DNA of 64,000 nt from Oceanospirillum sp048265165 (GTDB taxonomy: Bacteria > Pseudomonadota > Gammaproteobacteria > Pseudomonadales > Halomonadaceae): positions 248,001-312,000 of the forward strand of contig NZ_JBLXCD010000003.1 in NCBI RefSeq assembly GCF_048265165.1, read 5' to 3'. A model generated the notes under the pieces. It was not told where the DNA came from and ran no database searches. It saw nothing but the letters and a program-made list of their open reading frames with translations. The position numbers were made by a program, and so were the translations under genes. This document shows positions 26,650 through 34,957 of the stretch, piece by piece (position 1 is the stretch's first letter; the number at the start of each line of letters is the position of its first letter).

Positions 26650-27112
26650 GCAGGATGTTGAGAAGACTATTAGCCATGCTTTAAACTATTGCCAACAATC
26701 CGGTGTTCGCCTGACTCCAAAACGGGAAAAGGTTCTGCGTGTTTTGCTGGAAGCTAATAACCCCCTGTCCGCTTACGACGTGGTTGAGCAGTTTCGGGTA
26801 GATTACTCCGAAAACCTACCGGCCATGAGTGCCTACCGGATTCTTACCTTTCTGCTCGACAACGGTTTTGTGCATAAACTGGAAACTACCAATCAGTTTC
26901 TGGCCTGTCATCATATTCGCTGCGACCACCCTCACCAGCCGCCTAAGTTTCTGATCTGCGATCAGTGCAATACTGTAAAAGAGTTAAGCCTAAGCCCAGA
27001 CACACTGAATGAACTGAATCGCGGCATTGAAGAGGCGGGTTTTACCCTAGTAAGGCGGCAGCTGGAACTGCATGGCCTGTGCGATCAGTGCCAAAAGGAC
27101 ACCAAGGTTTGA
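26642..27112 (+). CDS. zur: zinc uptake regulator Zur (Fur family)
   Basis: This is a zinc-responsive repressor, 156 residues, with an N-terminal winged helix (GVRLTPKREKVLRVLL, recognition region MSAYRILTFLLDNG) and a C-terminal dimerisation domain. Structural zinc cysteines are at C106/C109 (CDQC) and C147/C150 (CDQC); C89, H90 and H91 fit the regulatory site. FVHKLETTNQFLACH aligns with FVHKVESTNSYVLCH of E. coli Zur. The ATG overlaps the last 8 bases of ampG, with GGAG-CCAGGG upstream inside ampG, so the two are coupled. No znuABC gene is adjacent. Confidence 0.9.
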   Translation: MIKQDVEKTISHALNYCQQSGVRLTPKREKVLRVLLEANNPLSAYDVVEQFRVDYSENLPAMSAYRILTFLLDNGFVHKLETTNQFLACHHIRCDHPHQPPKFLICDQCNTVKELSLSPDTLNELNRGIEEAGFTLVRRQLELHGLCDQCQKDTKV

Positions 27113-27127
27113 TTTAAACTGACGGAC

Positions 27128-27151
27128 AAAGGCCTCAATTGAGGCCTTTTT
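27128..27151 (+). terminator. terminator after zur
   Basis: A perfect 22-base palindrome (AAAGGCCTCAATTGAGGCCTTT, split as AAAGGCCTC and its complement) is followed by T. It lies 16 bases after the zur stop. Confidence 0.85.
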
Positions 27152-27191
27152 CTATCTGTGGACAGGTTCAGTAAACCCTCGCAGGTTAAGA

Positions 27192-27509
27192 TCAGATGCC
27201 ATAATCCCGCTCGACTTTAGCTATTCTCAGCTTAAAGGCGGCGTACCACTTTTCATGTCCCAGCCGCTGTGCTTGCTTGTGTTCTGCGTTCTGCTTCCAG
27301 TGTTTAATCGCTTCCAGACTTTTCCAGTAAGACACCGTGATACCTAAACCATCCCGAACAGATTCCACACCCAGAAATCCCGGCTGGTCGGCAGCCAGTT
27401 CAACCATGCGATCCGCCATCGCGCCATATCCGTCATCACTTTCGGTTCTCTGGTTGGTAAAAATTACCGCGTAATAGGGTGGTTCCGGGGTTCTAGCAAT
27501 ATCAGACAT
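27192..27509 (-). CDS. antibiotic-biosynthesis-monooxygenase (ABM) domain protein
   Basis: A small protein of 105 residues with the dimeric ferredoxin-like ABM fold: YYAVIFTNQR, the loop YGAMADRMVELAADQPGFLGVESVRD, then ITVSYWKSLEAIKHWKQNAEHKQAQRLG. Members range from quinone monooxygenases to heme-degrading and detoxifying enzymes, and many have no known activity. I chose the second ATG at 27509 because GGA lies 7 bases ahead within the longer frame, whereas the ATG at 27521 has no ribosome-binding site. It may be co-transcribed with the DUF1801 gene upstream (38 bases away). The substrate is unknown. Confidence 0.8.
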   Translation of the reverse strand: MSDIARTPEPPYYAVIFTNQRTESDDGYGAMADRMVELAADQPGFLGVESVRDGLGITVSYWKSLEAIKHWKQNAEHKQAQRLGHEKWYAAFKLRIAKVERDYGI

Positions 27510-27547
27510 CTTCTTTTCCATAAATTAGGTTAAAAACAGACAGGAGT

Positions 27548-27952
27548 CTAAGCACCGAGCAGCGGTAAATGCTTAACCGAGTGATATGTCAGGGCCAGTT
27601 GCAGACAGTGTTTTACAGCAACCTCCGGCAGAGGTTCAGATAACGACAAGACAATTGCACGATTACCTTCAAAAGCCAAGCTGTCGCGATACAACTCTTT
27701 AAAGGTTTCGACTAAACGCGTTTTGCAGTTGAAAAACAGGTAATACTGATCAGGTGCTTTCTCCTTCCAGTCCATTCGGACAGGGCTACCGGATTTCACG
27801 CTGAAACTGGGCTCCCCCCATTTAAGGGCCTGATCAACCTCTCCGGCATCTAACTCTAAAGCGGTCTTTATGATCAGATCACGGAGCTCCAGCAGCCTTT
27901 GCCTAACCTGATCAGGATATTGATCAAATTTCAGGCTTAGTACATCACTCAT
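27548..27952 (-). CDS. DUF1801-family protein
   Basis: A soluble protein of 134 residues with DUF1801-like features: an N-terminal helical stretch (RQRLLELRDLIIKTA), ALKWGEPSFSV in the middle (compare the WGxPxF of the family), and YYLFFNCKTRLVETFKELY. The fold is related to YdhG/YjbR-like proteins and the function is unknown; some relatives may bind nucleic acid or iron-related ligands. The ATG at 27952 starts MSDVLSLKFDQYPDQVRQ. It lies upstream of the ABM gene on the same strand. Confidence 0.75.
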   Translation of the reverse strand: MSDVLSLKFDQYPDQVRQRLLELRDLIIKTALELDAGEVDQALKWGEPSFSVKSGSPVRMDWKEKAPDQYYLFFNCKTRLVETFKELYRDSLAFEGNRAIVLSLSEPLPEVAVKHCLQLALTYHSVKHLPLLGA

Positions 27953-28345
27953 TGGCCCACTCCATGTCCTGCGTCACCGGCAAACTCTGAGGTCACAATG
28001 AGCCCCCATTAGCTATGCGCTGAAAATAAAACCTGTCCCGACTTAAAGGCAGAGACCTGAACCACACAATACTTGGTTCTGAACGCCTGACCAACAAGCA
28101 CAGACTAATATTCCAATCCCTGCATCCAAAGATCACGTAACTGCTTAGGGGAAGCCGCTGCCAGTGAAGCCATCGCCTCATAGTGCCTGCAGGGCAGCGG
28201 ATCGAGCTTACTTAACCAGCTATCGGAAGATAGCCTCAGCCAGAGAAAGGTCTCAATCAGCGTTAAAGGGACATAAAAAAGCCGGAGTGATATCACCCCG
28301 GCTTGAAGGACTCAGGAAAGCAAGCCTTCCTAAAAACAGTGTTAA
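27953..28345. other. intergenic region, one terminator and no convincing gene
   Basis: Between the DUF1801 start and the 3' end of the exported coiled-coil gene only the terminator at 28274-28304 is clear. A 63-codon minus-strand frame (28105-28296) has plausible codon use near its end, but its only long start is a GTG inside the terminator hairpin, so I do not call it. Confidence 0.5.
28274..28304 (-). terminator. terminator of the exported coiled-coil gene
   Basis: AAGCCGG (28279-28285) pairs with CCGGCTT (28298-28304), with an inner self-complementary GTGATATCAC. On the minus strand a run of six U follows. It lies about 40 bases past the stop of the gene at 28346-28822. Confidence 0.85.
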
Positions 28346-28822
28346 TCAGGCATCCTGTTGTCCACGATCATACTCTTCCTGGGCATCCTGCCATGCATCC
28401 GACATAGACTGATACGCTTTATTGAAGCCATTTCTCATCTCAGACCAAGCACCTTTGCTACTTTCTTTCATACTGCCATACCATTCAGACAGCTGATTTC
28501 GCTCCCGGCGCAATTCTCTAAGAGCGGCCTGGGTTTCCTGACGAGCGGGCTTGCTTAACTGATCCCAACGATTCTCAATCCGAGCTTCCAATCGATTGAT
28601 ACGCTCATCAGCCCTTTGCATCACTTGTTTGGCTGTTTGAACAGCTTCCTGCTGCTGATCTTGGGTATAAGCCTGCAGGGTTTCAACAACATCTGCCGTT
28701 TCCTGCTTGATATCCTGGGCAGTAACATCAGTATCTTGCTTATTACCAGCCATAGAAAATGACGCCATAGAAAACAATAAAAAAGAGGCAATAAATTTAA
28801 AAATATTACTTTTAAAAAACAT
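28346..28822 (-). CDS. exported coiled-coil protein, function unknown
   Basis: A protein of 158 residues with a Sec signal peptide (about residues 1-25, cleavage likely after SMA in FSMASFSMAGN) and a mature part that is almost entirely charged helix: alternating Glu/Arg/Gln heptads such as QRADERINRLEARIENRWDQ. Near the C-terminus SSKGAWSEMRNGFNKAYQSM repeats the motif of the neighbouring cytosolic protein. I chose the ATG at 28822, preceded by GGAG, not the ATG at 28846. It probably acts in the periplasm as a coiled-coil stress or scaffold protein. Family assignment is uncertain. Confidence 0.78.
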   Translation of the reverse strand: MFFKSNIFKFIASFLLFSMASFSMAGNKQDTDVTAQDIKQETADVVETLQAYTQDQQQEAVQTAKQVMQRADERINRLEARIENRWDQLSKPARQETQAALRELRRERNQLSEWYGSMKESSKGAWSEMRNGFNKAYQSMSDAWQDAQEEYDRGQQDA

Positions 28823-28879
28823 ATAAAAAACTCCACTATTCATCAATTAAACCAGATCTTATAAAAATTAATTAACAGA

Positions 28880-29167
28880 TCAACTGAAACGTTTTGATGC
28901 GGAGTCCATGGCTTCAGAGAGGGATTCTTTAGCCAGATCCAGCCCTGATTTGACATCGCTCCAGGCGTCGTCGCTGGAATTACGAAGCTCTTCAAATTTG
29001 CTGGATACTGCTTCCTGCTTGATTTTTAGCTGTTCGATCTGCTCATAGTACTCAACCTGGGCAGAGGCATTGGCCTGATCTGCTTTAGATTTGAGCTTAT
29101 CAATATCAGCTTTCCATTCATCAAGCTGGGCTTCAACCTTTTGTTGATAGGCTTCTTTCTTACTCAT
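28880..29167 (-). CDS. cytosolic coiled-coil protein, sll1863-like stress family
   Basis: A protein of 95 residues that is nearly all charged helix, with no signal peptide. It runs MSKKEAYQQKVEAQLDEWKA, then a long heptad region, and ends with NSSDDAWSDVKSGLDLAKES. It resembles small coiled-coil proteins annotated as sll1863-family stress-response proteins; the biochemical role is unknown. The SS-x-x-AWS-x-x-x-x-G motif is shared with the exported protein immediately downstream, so the two genes are likely related and perhaps co-transcribed (57-base gap). AAAGGAG precedes; the ATG at 29167 is taken, with a TTG at 29173 as alternative. Confidence 0.75.
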   Translation of the reverse strand: MSKKEAYQQKVEAQLDEWKADIDKLKSKADQANASAQVEYYEQIEQLKIKQEAVSSKFEELRNSSDDAWSDVKSGLDLAKESLSEAMDSASKRFS

Positions 29168-29298
29168 GTTCAATTAACTCCTTTGTCACCTTCTCATATA
29201 AATATATTAAAAATATAAATATAAAAGTGACTAGCTAACTGAGAATTTACCTTATCAAGGATCTAAATATGATAAGAAGCTTGGTAACTACCCTAACA

Positions 29299-29334
29299 TA
29301 AAAAAACGGGGTCCTGTCAAATCAGAACCCCGTT
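29299..29334 (-). terminator. terminator of yajQ
   Basis: A 12-position stem with one mismatch (AACGGGGTCCTG with CAGAACCCCGTT) closes a 6-base loop; on the minus strand a run of U follows. It lies about 50 bases after the yajQ stop. Confidence 0.85.
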
Positions 29335-29383
29335 ATATTTACTATTATTTAAAATATAAATTATGCTATTAAAAACCTAAATA

Positions 29384-29866
29384 CTAATCTCTGAAATTCT
29401 GATACTGAAGTGGAATATCCAGCTCAGACTGCCGGAGAAAGGCGATCACCTGCTGTAGATCATCACGCTTTTTACCGGTAACCCGTACCTGATCGCCCTG
29501 AATAGCAGCCTGCACTTTCAGTTTTTCCTGCTTGATCATTTTAACGATTTTACGTGCCGTATCGGTATCGATACCTTCCTGAAGGGTGACAATCGCCTTA
29601 GCGGTTTTGCCACTTTCAATGATATCACCGACCTCCATACATTTAACATCCACTTCACGGCGGATCAGTTCAGCCTGCAGCATATCGACCATCTGACGCA
29701 CCTGAAATTCAGACTCAGATACCACTTCCACCACATTTTCTTTACGCAAAAACCTGGCATCGACCCCCTTAAAGTCGAAGCGGTTTTTCACCACGCGATT
29801 AGACTGATCCACAGCGTTGGTCACCTGGTGCATATCCAATTCTGACACCACATCAAAAGATGGCAT
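29384..29866 (-). CDS. yajQ: YajQ-family nucleotide-binding protein
   Basis: A protein of 160 residues, collinear with E. coli YajQ: MPSFDVVSELDMHQVTNAVD at the start, RFDFKGVDARF, IVKMIKQEKLKVQAAIQGD, VRVTGKKRDDLQ and a YQNFRD end. YajQ has two RNA-recognition-like folds and binds nucleotides; in Xanthomonas a relative binds c-di-GMP, which is of interest given the cyclase and HD-GYP genes in this window. The ATG at 29866 follows AAGGAGA; the open frame extends to 29953 without homology. It is divergent from panE, the two starts being 72 bases apart. Confidence 0.93.
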   Translation of the reverse strand: MPSFDVVSELDMHQVTNAVDQSNRVVKNRFDFKGVDARFLRKENVVEVVSESEFQVRQMVDMLQAELIRREVDVKCMEVGDIIESGKTAKAIVTLQEGIDTDTARKIVKMIKQEKLKVQAAIQGDQVRVTGKKRDDLQQVIAFLRQSELDIPLQYQNFRD

Positions 29867-29938
29867 GTTTGTCTCCTTAATAATTCTGTCTGCAGGCATT
29901 ATACTTGCGCCCCTGTTTCTGCCAACTGGATAAATTGC

Positions 29939-30862
29939 ATGAGTCAAACACACTGGACGGTATTGGGTGCGGGTTCGCTGGGCTGCCTTTGGGCGGGCTA
30001 TCTGAATCAGGCCGGATTCCCGGTAACCCTACTGCACAGAGAGGGGGTTGCAGCACCTGAATCCCTGAATCTGACACGCTTTCAGGCTGAGCAGGCAACA
30101 GCATTTGAAGCAAGACTGACAACAGCATCAGCCTGCCCGGAAAAATCGATTAGCCGACTGGTTGTCGCCACAAAAGCCCATGATGCTCTGAATGCTGTGG
30201 CAGGTATTAAACATGCACTAACCGATAACGCCTGTATTGTCCTGCTGCAAAACGGCATGGGATCTCAGCAGGCTGTAGCAGAGCAATACCCTGAGTTTGC
30301 CATTATCGCAGTGTGCATTACTGATGGCGCGTACCGAACAGGCCCTGGGCATGTTATCCATGCCGGTCAGGGGGTCAGCCGTGTCGGAGCACTGAATAAA
30401 GCAGGCCAAAAGGTCTGGCGACAGGTTGTTGAAGATCTTGAGCAAACAGATCTTATTATCGAAGCTTGCGAAGATATAAACCAGGCACTGTGGAATAAAC
30501 TGGCGATCAACATTGCCATTAACGGTCTGACGGCGCTGGACCAGTGCCTGAACGGTGATCTGATGCAACCGGAGCGTTACCAGCGGGTAGCCTCTCTGTG
30601 CCGGGAAACTGAGGCTGTGATGAAAGGACTAAAGCTACAACTACCAGAACAGGGACTGCTGCAGCTGGCAACGGACGTGATTGAAGGTACAGCGAAAAAC
30701 CGATCCTCCATGCTGCAGGATACCCTGCGGGGTAAAATCACCGAGATCGACTATATTAACGGTTATCTGGTACAGCAGGCAGAACGCCTGAATATTGAAG
30801 TGCCGGAGAGTCTGTTAATCCTCCATGAAGTAAAGCAACGCTTTAATCAGCCGTCTTCATAG
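29939..30862 (+). CDS. panE: 2-dehydropantoate 2-reductase
   Basis: It reduces ketopantoate to pantoate with NADPH in pantothenate (CoA) synthesis. The 307 residues have the N-terminal motif VLGAGSLGCLWAGYL, the catalytic lysine in WNKLAINIAINGLTAL near residue 185, and the C-terminal substrate signature SSMLQDTLRGKITEIDYINGY. The ATG at 29939 follows GGATAA. Its 3' end overlaps the 3' end of the HD hydrolase gene by 16 bases (tail to tail). Family members are sometimes other ketoacid reductases, but the C-terminal signature supports the call. Confidence 0.9.
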   Translation: MSQTHWTVLGAGSLGCLWAGYLNQAGFPVTLLHREGVAAPESLNLTRFQAEQATAFEARLTTASACPEKSISRLVVATKAHDALNAVAGIKHALTDNACIVLLQNGMGSQQAVAEQYPEFAIIAVCITDGAYRTGPGHVIHAGQGVSRVGALNKAGQKVWRQVVEDLEQTDLIIEACEDINQALWNKLAINIAINGLTALDQCLNGDLMQPERYQRVASLCRETEAVMKGLKLQLPEQGLLQLATDVIEGTAKNRSSMLQDTLRGKITEIDYINGYLVQQAERLNIEVPESLLILHEVKQRFNQPSS

Positions 30863-31521
30863 GGCGGCTTCTGACTCAACTGATCCAGTTGCTGTAAACC
30901 TTCTTCGATAATCTGACGGGCTAAAGCAAACAGCTCAGGACGGCCTTGCTTTAGCACCTGAAGCATCGCATATTTTTCCGGCAGGTAAAGCGCTGCAAAC
31001 TCAGGGTCACGCTCAGCTATTGTGTTGGTATTATCGATGATATCTGCCAGCTTAATCGTTTTTGCCCGTTTATCAGCTTGCTGAAGTTGCATTCGATCAA
31101 GCAACTTTCGCTCCGCACGCGCGAGGTCATCACTGTGCGGCCCCGAAGTCAGCTGCTCCACCAAAAGAGCGACATCGTCGCCAAACAGGTGGCGAATTTC
31201 ATCCAGATCAACATCCGTGTCTTCCACTACATCATGCAGCCATGCCGCAGCCAGAACTTCTGGCTCCGGTAGAAACTCTGCCACACGCTCAGCAACGGCC
31301 TGTGGATGAACAATATAATCCTCATTGGTATAGCGACGAACCTGCTCATGCCGACCGTGAGCATCTGAAGCAAATTGACGGGCTCGCTCCACCAAGGGAT
31401 ACTGCATAGCACTATCACGCTCCGTATCCGTGCGCCTCGTCTCTCCCACAGATGGAGCAGTATTCTGCTCCACATGGTTCAGCACATCGGCCGAGGACTT
31501 CGATGAGTTCGTTAATTTCAT
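30847..31521 (-). CDS. HD-domain pyrophosphohydrolase, small alarmone hydrolase-like
   Basis: A 224-residue protein whose core aligns with the hydrolase domain of RelA/SpoT enzymes and MESH1: YIVHPQAVAERVAEF, AAWLHDVVEDTDVDLDEI (HD and ED motifs) and IKLADIIDNTNTI. These residues bind Mn and hydrolyse the 3'-pyrophosphate of (p)ppGpp; no synthetase or regulatory domain is attached. This subfamily is common in proteobacteria, but its true substrate is not settled. A 38-residue polar N-terminal extension is odd; GGAGG precedes the ATG at 31521, so I keep it, though M39 at 31407 is possible. It lies just downstream of ppc on the same strand. Confidence 0.78.
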   Translation of the reverse strand: MKLTNSSKSSADVLNHVEQNTAPSVGETRRTDTERDSAMQYPLVERARQFASDAHGRHEQVRRYTNEDYIVHPQAVAERVAEFLPEPEVLAAAWLHDVVEDTDVDLDEIRHLFGDDVALLVEQLTSGPHSDDLARAERKLLDRMQLQQADKRAKTIKLADIIDNTNTIAERDPEFAALYLPEKYAMLQVLKQGRPELFALARQIIEEGLQQLDQLSQKPPYEDG

Positions 31522-31590
31522 TCTGCCTCCGGATCCCCAGCAGCATGGACTACCGGGGAAAGCTCATATATCAATATAAACCACGGAGCG

Positions 31591-34230
31591 TTAGCCCGTG
31601 TTACGTAAACCTGCAGCAATGCCAGCCATCGTCACCATCAACGCCTGCTCGACCTGTCCATTACCCGGTTGAGAGCGATCTCGCTGTAATAGCTCCGCCT
31701 GCAAAACATGCAGAGGATCAATATAAGGATTACGTACCCGCACAGCTTCGGCAATCAAAGGCATATGCTCCTGCAGTGATTTGCGGTCACGGATCTGCAT
31801 AACGGTCTGCTTCAGGTTATCCAGGCGCGCACAAAGTACATCACCCAGGGGATGCAACTTTTCCGGTACCAGCTTTTTCTCATAATAGCGGGCAACATTG
31901 ACGTCAGACTTCGTCAACACCATTTCTAACATATCCATGTAGGTGGTAAAAAATGGCCACTTCTCCATCATTTCCCGAATTAAAGGCAGTTCACCTTCCT
32001 GAACCGCATCAGACAGAGCTATATCACTGCCCAACCAGGCGGGCAACATCAGACGGATCTGAGTCCAGGCAAAAATCCACGGAATTGCCCGCAGACTTTC
32101 CACGCCGCCGTCAGCCCGGCGTTTAGCCGGTCGACTACCCAGTGGTAGCTTTGCTAACTCCTGTTCAGGTGTAATCGCACGAAAATAGGGGACAAAATCC
32201 GGTACATCCCGCACCTGATGGCGATAGCTCTGCAGAGCACGCTCAGCCAGTAAGTTCATCTCTTCACGCCATAAAGCTTTAACGGATGGTGGCGGCTGTA
32301 GTGTGGCTTCCAGCACAGCGGAAACATAAATTTCCATGCTCCTCTGGGCAATATCCGGCAAGCCAAACTTAAAACGTATCATCTCCCCTTGCTCTGTCAC
32401 TCTAAGGCTGCCACTGACAGAGCCCGGCGGCTGAGCGAGAATTGCCGAACGGGCTGGACCACCGCCACGACCAACCGTGCCACCGCGACCATGGAAAAGA
32501 GTCAGATGGACGCCGTGGCGTTTACAAACTTTCACCAGTTCTTCCTGGGCACGATACTGCCCCCAAGCTGCGGCAAGCTGCCCCGCATCTTTGGATGAGT
32601 CCGAGTAACCGATCATAATCTCCTGCTCACCGCGAATCCGGTCCTGATACCATTCAATGCGCATCAGGCTCCCGATAACCTCCGAGGAACGATCCAGATC
32701 ATCCAGCGTCTCAAACAGGGGCACAACCTTCATCGGGAAAGGGCAACCACACTCTTTCAGAAGCAGGTGCACCGCTAAAACATCCGAAGCATGATGCGCC
32801 ATGGAGATAACATAGCTGCCAAGGGCTTCTTCGGACTGCTGAGCCACTACCCGACAGGTATCAATCACCTCCTGAACTTCAGCAGAGGGTTGCCAATTAT
32901 GAGGGATCAAAGGACGGCAGGAACGCAGTTCAGTCAGCAAAAAGTGCTGTTTTTCCGGCTCGCTCCAGTCATGATAACTTCCCAAGTCCAATGCCTGACA
33001 AATTTCCGCCATAACATCCGCATGACGGCCTGAGTCCTGACGAATATCCAGTTTAAGCAGATTAAGACCAAAACAGCTCGCACGCCGCAAGGTATCCAGC
33101 AGTGCACCTTTCGCAATACGTGACATACCACTGTCGATCAGACTTTGATAACAAAGCTTAAGAGGAGCTTTCAGCTCTTTGGTGTCAATCAGTACAGCAT
33201 CCGGCCGCTCATCGCGGCTATGGCCATCCAGCTGACCTTCAATCCATTCCTGGGTCACCTGCAAACGGCGACGCAGACCGCGCAGCAGTACACGGTATGG
33301 CTCTTTGGTTTCCTCACCCACTTCGGCGCGCAGATCATCGTTACACTGCCACATGGAGAGCTCGTTCAGCAGCTGGTCGATATCACGCAAATAGAGGTCC
33401 GCTGCCATCCAACGGGCTAACAAGAGGACTTCCTGCGTTACCTTGGCGGTTACATTGGGGTTGCCATCACGGTCGCCACCCATCCAGGAAGCGAAGCGAA
33501 TCGGCGAACAGTCCAGAGGCAACGAGCGCCCTGTTGTTGCTTTCAGCCCCTGATTCAGGTAACGATAAAATTCAGGAACCGCCTGCCAGAGCGAGTTCTC
33601 AATAACCACAAAGCCCCACTTGGCTTCATCCACAGGTGTTGGCCGCTGATGTCGGATCTCATCGGTATGCCAAGCCTGTTCCACCAGCTGACGAATACGG
33701 TTTTGTATTTTCTCTCGCTGATCGAGATAGAGACTTTCATTTTCCAGCTGATCAAGATTGTCTGCGATAGCATCATATTTCTGGATCAATGTACGACGGT
33801 TCACCTCAGTGGGGTGAGCGGTCATCACCAGATCGATACGCATATCGGTAATGGTCTGCCAGATCTCCTCCGGCGAAATATCCTGGGTCGCCAGATGGTT
33901 AAACAGCGTCACGATAGAGTGCTGCTCAAGCGCTTCGTAATTCTCTGTTTTGCGGTATCGGGCACGGTAATGCTGTTCTGCAATATTCGCAAGATTCAGA
34001 AACTGATTAAAAGCCCTCGCCACCGGTAATAACTCATCATCAGAAAGATTACTGAGGTAATCCTGCAAGCTGTTGTCAGAGTGATCACCTACGCGATCCG
34101 CTTTTGCCAGGTGGCGGATGGTTTCAATTTTTTCTAAAAATTCATCACCCATATGATGGCTGATGGTTTGCCCTAAGTAGTCGCCCAGCTCACGCACATT
34201 ATCACGCAACGACTCATGTAACTGATTCAT
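31591..34230 (-). CDS. ppc: phosphoenolpyruvate carboxylase
   Basis: It carboxylates PEP to oxaloacetate, refilling the TCA cycle. At 879 residues it has normal bacterial length. The catalytic histidine motif VMTAHPTEVNRRT lies near residue 138, GYSDSSKDAGQLAA and the glycine-rich FHGRGGTVGRGGGPA in the middle, and the C-terminus ends in MAGIAAGLRNTG as PEPCs do. GGAGG precedes the ATG at 34230. The HD hydrolase gene begins 69 bases downstream. It diverges from the unknown gene at 34432. Confidence 0.97.
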   Translation of the reverse strand: MNQLHESLRDNVRELGDYLGQTISHHMGDEFLEKIETIRHLAKADRVGDHSDNSLQDYLSNLSDDELLPVARAFNQFLNLANIAEQHYRARYRKTENYEALEQHSIVTLFNHLATQDISPEEIWQTITDMRIDLVMTAHPTEVNRRTLIQKYDAIADNLDQLENESLYLDQREKIQNRIRQLVEQAWHTDEIRHQRPTPVDEAKWGFVVIENSLWQAVPEFYRYLNQGLKATTGRSLPLDCSPIRFASWMGGDRDGNPNVTAKVTQEVLLLARWMAADLYLRDIDQLLNELSMWQCNDDLRAEVGEETKEPYRVLLRGLRRRLQVTQEWIEGQLDGHSRDERPDAVLIDTKELKAPLKLCYQSLIDSGMSRIAKGALLDTLRRASCFGLNLLKLDIRQDSGRHADVMAEICQALDLGSYHDWSEPEKQHFLLTELRSCRPLIPHNWQPSAEVQEVIDTCRVVAQQSEEALGSYVISMAHHASDVLAVHLLLKECGCPFPMKVVPLFETLDDLDRSSEVIGSLMRIEWYQDRIRGEQEIMIGYSDSSKDAGQLAAAWGQYRAQEELVKVCKRHGVHLTLFHGRGGTVGRGGGPARSAILAQPPGSVSGSLRVTEQGEMIRFKFGLPDIAQRSMEIYVSAVLEATLQPPPSVKALWREEMNLLAERALQSYRHQVRDVPDFVPYFRAITPEQELAKLPLGSRPAKRRADGGVESLRAIPWIFAWTQIRLMLPAWLGSDIALSDAVQEGELPLIREMMEKWPFFTTYMDMLEMVLTKSDVNVARYYEKKLVPEKLHPLGDVLCARLDNLKQTVMQIRDRKSLQEHMPLIAEAVRVRNPYIDPLHVLQAELLQRDRSQPGNGQVEQALMVTMAGIAAGLRNTG

Positions 34231-34431
34231 GGGCTACCTCCATGATGTCCGGAAAATTCATACCACGGGAAGATGTAATGACCGAGCCCGTAAATATTTT
34301 TTACTACGTTTGCATACCATTTACTACGTTTAAAAACCAAATGTCACTGGTTACTTTGCCCAATCTGAGCCATCTTTAAGGTGTCGTTATTCGACAGCTT
34401 TAATATCAAGGTCGTCACCGGGAGCAAATTT

Positions 34432-34770
34432 ATGAGATTTAATGAATTGGTACATAACTGGAAAAGCAATGACACCGGGGCGGTCACTGAAGAGCTCTAT
34501 AGTATTCGTTTACCGGTTGAAGATGCCGCTCGCTTAAAAGCTCTGGCAGAACTTTTTCCACGACGACCGCCAGAGCTACTATTGGCTGACCTGATTAAGG
34601 TAGCGCTGGATGAGGTGGAGGGACGTTTCCCTTACGAAAAAGGCACCAGAGTTGTGGCCCACGATGAAGAAGGTGACCCCATCTATGAAGATGAAGGTTT
34701 AACCCCTCGATTTCTTGAACTGAGCCGTCACTACCTGAAAGAACATACGAAACTTAAAGCTGCAGGTTAG
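34432..34770 (+). CDS. conserved protein of unknown function
   Basis: A soluble protein of 112 residues: MRFNELVHNWKSNDTGAVT, then YSIRLPVEDAARLKALAELF, an acidic stretch (HDEEGDPIYEDEG) and a C-terminal TPRFLELSRHYL. Similar proteins in Pseudomonas and relatives have been labelled pilin assembly protein, but I know of no experimental support and no pilus gene is nearby. RLPVEDAARLKALAELFPRR could be a short ribbon-helix-helix or PHA-type helix pair, which is inference. I chose the ATG at 34432 with GGGAG eight bases ahead, rather than the GTG at 34381. It is flanked by ppc (divergent) and mazG (convergent). Confidence 0.75.
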   Translation: MRFNELVHNWKSNDTGAVTEELYSIRLPVEDAARLKALAELFPRRPPELLLADLIKVALDEVEGRFPYEKGTRVVAHDEEGDPIYEDEGLTPRFLELSRHYLKEHTKLKAAG

Positions 34771-34888
34771 TTTAGCTTCAGAGTAAACAGTTCGATTACC
34801 CGAAAACGCATAGTAAACTTTTTTATCGCCGCCTTTCTCCCTTAGGCGGTATTTTCCTGCAGAATCACTGCGGGACTTGCCATGTAGG

Positions 34889-34934
34889 CCGCCTGCCCTG
34901 AGTCTTTGGAGTCAGGATAACAGGCGGTCATTTT
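34889..34934 (+). terminator. terminator after the unknown gene at 34432
   Basis: CCGCCTG (34889-34895) pairs with CAGGCGG (34921-34927), with an inner CCTGA/TCAGG stem, followed by TCATTTTTT. It lies about 120 bases past the stop, just before the 3' end of mazG; on the minus strand it could also end mazG transcripts. Confidence 0.7.
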
Positions 34935-34957
34935 TTATATCAGACGGACCAAGTCTT

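Noticed and set aside
28105..28296. Small minus-strand gene of up to 63 residues
   Set aside because: Codon use near its end is plausible, but the only long start is a GTG inside the terminator hairpin at 28274-28304; there is no ribosome-binding site and no family resemblance I can name.
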